In this document: positions 8,807-10,996 of the stretch, piece after piece
How positions within the stretch are numbered: position 1 is the stretch's first letter
Layout: each line of letters starts with the position of its first letter
Origin: Sphingomonas sp.
Lineage (GTDB): Bacteria > Pseudomonadota > Alphaproteobacteria > Sphingomonadales > Sphingomonadaceae
Reading direction: 5' to 3'
NCBI GenBank assembly: GCA_025935515.1
Contig: JAICVC010000061.1
Span: 1 to 10,996, forward strand
Length of the DNA: 10,996 nucleotides
Made by a program: the position numbers and the translations under genes
Notes under the pieces: generated by a model
The model's database searches: none
What the model was told of the DNA's origin: nothing
Seen by the model: the letters and a program-made list of their open reading frames with translations, nothing else

Positions 8807-9439
8807 TTGATTAATAATCGACAGGGCGGCCGCCGACGCGGTCGTGGGGGACAGGGCCAGCGCGGCCAGAACCTCGGCGGACAGCCGGGCAACCGGCAGG
8901 ACAATCGCCAGCGCGGCAATGCCGCGCAGCTGCTCGAGAAATACAAGAGCATGGCGCGCGATTCCCAACTTGCGGGCGATCGCGTCCAGACCGAATATTA
9001 TCTTCAGTTCGCGGACCATTATTTCCGCGTGCTGAGCGAGAGCCGTGCGCGGTTCGAGGATCAGCGTCCGCGCCGCGAGCATGAGCTCGACGACGAGGAT
9101 GGCGACGAGGAACTGGCCGAGGCCGGGGAAGAGACCGCGACGGAAGAACGCGCCGAGCGCCCGGACCGCCAGGACCGCGGCGAACGGTTCAACCGTGAGC
9201 GGCGTCCGCGTCGCGACGATCGCGAAGAGCGTGGCCGTGAAGCTCGCGACCGCGAGACCAGCGAAGTGAACGGTGGCGGGGAGACCATCCCGTTCGACGT
9301 GCTGCCGCCGGCGATCGGCCGTGAGGACAGCGAGCCCGCGGACGCTTCGGCGGAAGAAGAGCCGCGGCGCCCGCGCCGGCGGACCGGCGCCGCTCGCCCG
9401 GCCGAGGGCGACGACGAGGTTGCTTCTCCAGTCGCCTAG
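8807..9439 (+). CDS. DUF4167 domain protein, Arg/Gly-rich, probable nucleic-acid binder
   Basis: About 210 residues with the DUF4167 signature of alphaproteobacteria. The N-terminus (5-40) is dense in Arg, Gly, Gln and Asn, including GGRRRGRGGQ. The conserved core follows at 40-82: NAAQLLEKYKSMARDS, then a helix with GDRVQTEYYLQFADHYFRVL. The remainder (about 85-210) is disordered and highly charged, with an acidic block near 92-110 and repeated Arg-Asp/Arg-Glu around 112-150. I prefer TTG 8807, which lies 8 nt after AAGGA and gives the N-terminus MINNRQ; GTG 8801 is in frame but only 2 nt from that site. The molecular function of DUF4167 is not established. The RGG-like head and its place after prfA-prmC suggest RNA or ribosome association, which is inference. 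Its TAG stop is shared on the other strand with the thioesterase gene. Confidence 0.9.
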   Translation: MINNRQGGRRRGRGGQGQRGQNLGGQPGNRQDNRQRGNAAQLLEKYKSMARDSQLAGDRVQTEYYLQFADHYFRVLSESRARFEDQRPRREHELDDEDGDEELAEAGEETATEERAERPDRQDRGERFNRERRPRRDDREERGREARDRETSEVNGGGETIPFDVLPPAIGREDSEPADASAEEEPRRPRRRTGAARPAEGDDEVASPVA

Positions 9440-9822
9440 CGATCGGCCGGGCTGTCGACCGCGCGCGGGCGATCGTTCGCGTCCAGCGCGACGAACGTGA
9501 AAACTCCTTCGGTGACCTTGACTTCGGTCGTCCCGAGGTCGCGGTTGGCGACGACTTCGATCCGCACCCCCATCGAGGTTCGACCGACCCGCTCGACCGA
9601 CGCATAGACGGAAATGACGTCGCGGAGGTGAATCGGCGCGATGAACTCCATCGCTTCGATCGCCACGGTCGCGACGCGGCCCTTGGCCCGGCGCGAGGCG
9701 ACGATGCCCGCGGCGATGTCCATCTGGCTCAGCACCCAGCCGCCGAAGATATGGCCATTGGCGTTGATGTCGGTTGGTCCGGGGACCACCCGCAGGATCG
9801 GCGCGCGCTCGGGCTCGGTCAT
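9436..9822 (-). CDS. YciA-type acyl-CoA thioesterase (hotdog fold)
   Basis: Hydrolyses acyl-CoA to free acid and CoA in the cytoplasm. It has 128 residues, a single hotdog domain as in YciA. The hallmark segment is DINANGHIFGGWVLSQMD (18-35), whose final Asp35 matches the catalytic Asp of the YciA group. A later strand pair includes AIEAMEFIAPIHLRD, and the C-terminus FTFVALDANDRPRAV is also family-typical. The ATG at 9822 is the only possible ATG start because an in-frame TGA lies three codons upstream; AGGGAG and GAGGA precede it. The gene converges on the DUF4167 gene and overlaps it by 4 bp at a palindromic CTAG, so each strand reads TAG there. It is divergent from the CBS gene. The chain-length preference cannot be read from sequence. 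Confidence 0.93.
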   Translation of the reverse strand: MTEPERAPILRVVPGPTDINANGHIFGGWVLSQMDIAAGIVASRRAKGRVATVAIEAMEFIAPIHLRDVISVYASVERVGRTSMGVRIEVVANRDLGTTEVKVTEGVFTFVALDANDRPRAVDSPADR

Positions 9823-9914
9823 TCCTCGTCACTCTCCCTGGTGCATCGCGCTTTCCTTTGACGTTGCGAAGTGGGACTATCAAGGCGACTGGCGACGACT
9901 CCGGGAGAAGAGCC
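9823..9914. promoter_or_regulatory. Divergent spacer between thioesterase and CBS genes
   Basis: These 92 bp must carry the start signals of two divergent genes. On the plus strand TTGACG at 9858-9863 matches a -35 box, but the best -10 candidate, TATCAA at 9878-9883, is only 14 bp away, so the promoter call is weak. The GGGAGA ribosome site for the CBS gene lies at about 9903-9908. Confidence 0.3.
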
Positions 9915-10343
9915 ATGACCATCGCATCGGTCCTTCAGGGTAAAGGCAGCTCGGTCGAAACGATTGCCGGCGACGCGACCTTGTTCGATGCCGTGCGGCG
10001 CCTCGGCGAGAAACGGATCGGCGCACTGCCGGTGGTCGAGGACGGCCGAATCGCCGGCATCATGTCCGAGCGCGACGTCATCTACTGCCTCCGCGATCAC
10101 GGGTCCGAAGTGCTCGACTGGCCGGTGTCGCGGGTGATGAGCTCGCCGGCAATTACTGCCGACTCCTCGACGGAGGTCCTGACCGCGCTGGCGCTCATGA
10201 CGCAGCGGCGAATCCGCCATTTGCCGGTCGTCGACGGCGGCGAGATTCGGGGAATCGTGTCGATCGGCGACCTTGTCAAACATCGCATGGAGCGGATCGA
10301 GGCCGAAGCCGAAGCAATGCGCGAGTATATCCAGAGCGCCTAG
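9915..10343 (+). CDS. Small two-CBS-domain protein
   Basis: A 142-residue cytoplasmic protein made almost only of a tandem CBS (Bateman) pair. CBS domains bind adenine nucleotides or S-adenosylmethionine and usually sense energy or redox state. CBS1 spans about 8-62 with IGALPVV (35-41) and GIMSERD (48-54). CBS2 spans about 73-127 with RHLPVVD (101-107) and GIVSIGD (113-119). A Glu-rich helix (126-142) ends the protein. The ATG at 9915 follows GGGAGA by 6 nt; the open frame extends upstream to 9774 but that part overlaps the thioesterase gene antisense and lacks domain similarity. There is no attached enzyme or channel, so it probably acts on a separate partner that is not visible here. An IMP dehydrogenase fragment is unlikely because the protein is complete on its own. 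Confidence 0.93.
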   Translation: MTIASVLQGKGSSVETIAGDATLFDAVRRLGEKRIGALPVVEDGRIAGIMSERDVIYCLRDHGSEVLDWPVSRVMSSPAITADSSTEVLTALALMTQRRIRHLPVVDGGEIRGIVSIGDLVKHRMERIEAEAEAMREYIQSA

Positions 10344-10460
10344 AGCACATCTCTGAAAATCTTTTGAATTCAGTCGCTTGCGTCCTTGAAGTCGAGCCGG
10401 ATGGGCTTATCTGGACAACAGCGGGGCCGTAACGGCGCCTCGAGCTAGTCGGTCGGCGAA
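10344..10460. other. Spacer after the CBS gene, upstream of rrn control elements
   Basis: No gene or clear terminator is seen. CTGAA at 10354-10358 and TTCAG at 10369-10373 form only a 5 bp arm pair without a following T-run. GCCGT and ACGGC at about 10426-10436 form another short dyad with a 1 bp centre. Neither is called as a terminator. Confidence 0.4.
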
Positions 10461-10477
10461 TTGCAGCAGCGTTGCAA
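10461..10477. promoter_or_regulatory. Imperfect dyad just upstream of the rrn promoter
   Basis: TTGCAGC, 3 bp, GTTGCAA form a 17 bp inverted repeat with six of seven positions symmetric. It ends 9 bp before the -35 box and runs into the A-tract at 10476-10481. Its place near -53 from the predicted transcript start is where an activator would bind. No known regulator is recognised. Confidence 0.35.
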
Positions 10478-10515
10478 AAAACCCGGTTGACGGCTTGGGG
10501 AGCCACACATATATG
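10476..10515 (+). promoter_or_regulatory. rRNA operon promoter
   Basis: The -35 box TTGACG is at 10487-10492 and the -10 box TATATG at 10510-10515, with an ideal 17 bp spacer. Six A's at 10476-10481 sit where the proximal part of an UP element would lie. The start of transcription should be about 10521-10524, after a GC-rich GGCCC discriminator, a feature associated with stringent (ppGpp) control of rRNA promoters. It lies about 365 bp before 16S and is the only strong promoter seen upstream of it. Confidence 0.8.
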
Positions 10516-10629
10516 GCCCTCCACAGCAGCGGACGCGGCCTTCCATGAGGGTCTCGCGTTCGTTTCGTGCCTCTTCTTGGTCGGTACAACCGATGCCCGG
10601 AACAATCGAACCGGGGGAGGATGCGCGTC

Positions 10630-10641
10630 GGCTCTTTGACA
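10630..10641 (+). promoter_or_regulatory. boxA antitermination site in the rrn leader
   Basis: GGCTCTTTGACA matches 10 of 12 bases of the rrn boxA form TGCTCTTTAACA. In the RNA, boxA binds NusB-NusE and lets RNA polymerase pass through the long untranslated operon without Rho termination. It lies about 108 nt after the predicted transcript start. Confidence 0.7.
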
Positions 10642-10684
10642 TTGTCGGTTTAGATGAAGGGACATGTGGGCGGCGGCCCGGTCA

Positions 10685-10705
10685 CCGATAACCTCTGGGT
10701 ATCGG
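10685..10705 (+). other. Leader RNA hairpin
   Basis: CCGATA and TATCGG arms, extended inward after one A-G mismatch by CC/GG, close a 3 nt TCT loop. There is no T-run, so it is a leader structure rather than a terminator. Confidence 0.5.
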
Positions 10706-10878
10706 CGGATCGGTCAAATTCAAGCCGTTCCTTAATGTGACTTCCGTTGCGGCTTGCCGCGGCGGGACGAGCAAATGTCCTAATACGCAAACACACCAGT
10801 TTGTATATTTGTGCAGGAACGGCTCCCGGAGATGCCGGTCTTGCTCTCGCTTATTCCAGCGGGGGTTCGATCGTACAT

Positions 10879-10996
10879 CAACTTGAGAGTTTGATTCTGG
10901 CTCAGAACGAACGCTGGCGGCATGCCTAACACATGCAAGTCGAACGAGACCTTCGGGTCTAGTGGCGCACGGGTGCGTAACGCGTGGGAATCTGCC
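10879..10996 (+). rRNA. rrs: 16S ribosomal RNA, 5' end (runs off the window edge)
   Basis: The first 118 bp of small-subunit rRNA. The universal 27F site is present at 10886-10905 (AGAGTTTGATTCTGGCTCAG), followed by the conserved AACGCTGGCGGCATGCCTAA and ACATGCAAGTCGAACGA. The V1 helix is short, with AGACC and GGTCT arms closing a UUCG tetraloop (10947-10960), then AGTGGCGCACGGGTGCGTAA. The short V1 and this wording match Sphingomonadales. The 5' end is placed at 10879 by counting back from the conserved site with E. coli numbering; an error of a base or two is possible. Confidence 0.97.

Larger units (their letters stand above)
10522..10878 (+). other. Transcribed leader of the rRNA operon
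   Basis: About 357 bp between the predicted start and the 16S 5' end. It holds boxA at 10630-10641, a compact hairpin at 10685-10705, and a small stem with CAAAC and GTTTG arms at 10788-10803. It has no coding potential that I can support. The last part should pair with sequence after 16S to make the RNase III processing stem, but the partner is outside the window. Confidence 0.65.

Noticed and set aside
8615..9922. A 435-codon minus-strand frame crossing the DUF4167 and thioesterase genes
   Set aside because: It covers genes with clear family motifs in other frames and has no own domain; the overlap with three genes makes it a shadow frame.
10344..10376. A rho-independent terminator or a dispersed palindromic repeat after the CBS gene
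   Set aside because: Only 5 bp arms with a 10 nt loop and no T-run; a repeat would need other genomic copies, which this window cannot show.
10386..10412. TTGAAG and TTATCT as an upstream rrn promoter P1
   Set aside because: A 15 bp spacer and poor matches make it much weaker than the promoter at 10487-10515.
10636..10656. TTGACA followed by TAGATG as a second rrn promoter
   Set aside because: The spacing is only 9 bp, and the TTGACA is part of boxA, which explains it better.

Overview
The window is GC-rich bacterial chromosome from an alphaproteobacterium, most likely Sphingomonadales. Three things point there: the 5' end of the 16S rRNA at the right edge reads as a sphingomonad type; the gene order hisS-prfA-prmC-DUF4167 is an alphaproteobacterial arrangement; and the TonB-dependent receptor next to an M61 glycyl aminopeptidase fits sphingomonads, the group from which the M61 type enzyme was described. 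The species cannot be named from this window.

Layout. Left part (1-2806): a minus-strand operon of a secreted M61 aminopeptidase with a PDZ domain, followed 19 bp later by a secreted amidase cut by the window edge. A 160 bp spacer separates it from a divergent gene at 2807-5341 for an outer-membrane TonB-dependent receptor with a Gly/Arg-rich insert and an unusual C-terminal tail. Together these look like an envelope unit for taking up and breaking down peptides or amides; the substrate is unknown.

Middle part (5379-9439): a core translation cluster on the plus strand. It holds histidyl-tRNA synthetase, release factor 1, the methyltransferase that modifies the GGQ glutamine of release factors, and an Arg/Gly-rich DUF4167 protein. 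The first three are joined by two identical 4 bp GTGA stop/start overlaps, which suggests translational coupling. The anticodon-binding end of HisRS is divergent and lower in GC than its surroundings.

Right part (9436-10996): a convergent YciA-type acyl-CoA thioesterase that shares a CTAG stop with the DUF4167 gene, a divergent small two-CBS-domain protein, and then the control region and first 118 bp of an rRNA operon. The rrn promoter is very clear (TTGACG, 17 bp, TATATG, with an A-tract upstream) and a boxA antitermination site lies in the leader.

I found no mobile element, phage gene, CRISPR array, tRNA gene or defence system, and no convincing new system. The points most worth a second look are the divergent HisRS C-terminal domain, the Gly-rich receptor insert, the DUF4167 protein beside the release-factor genes, and the dyad just upstream of the rrn -35 box.
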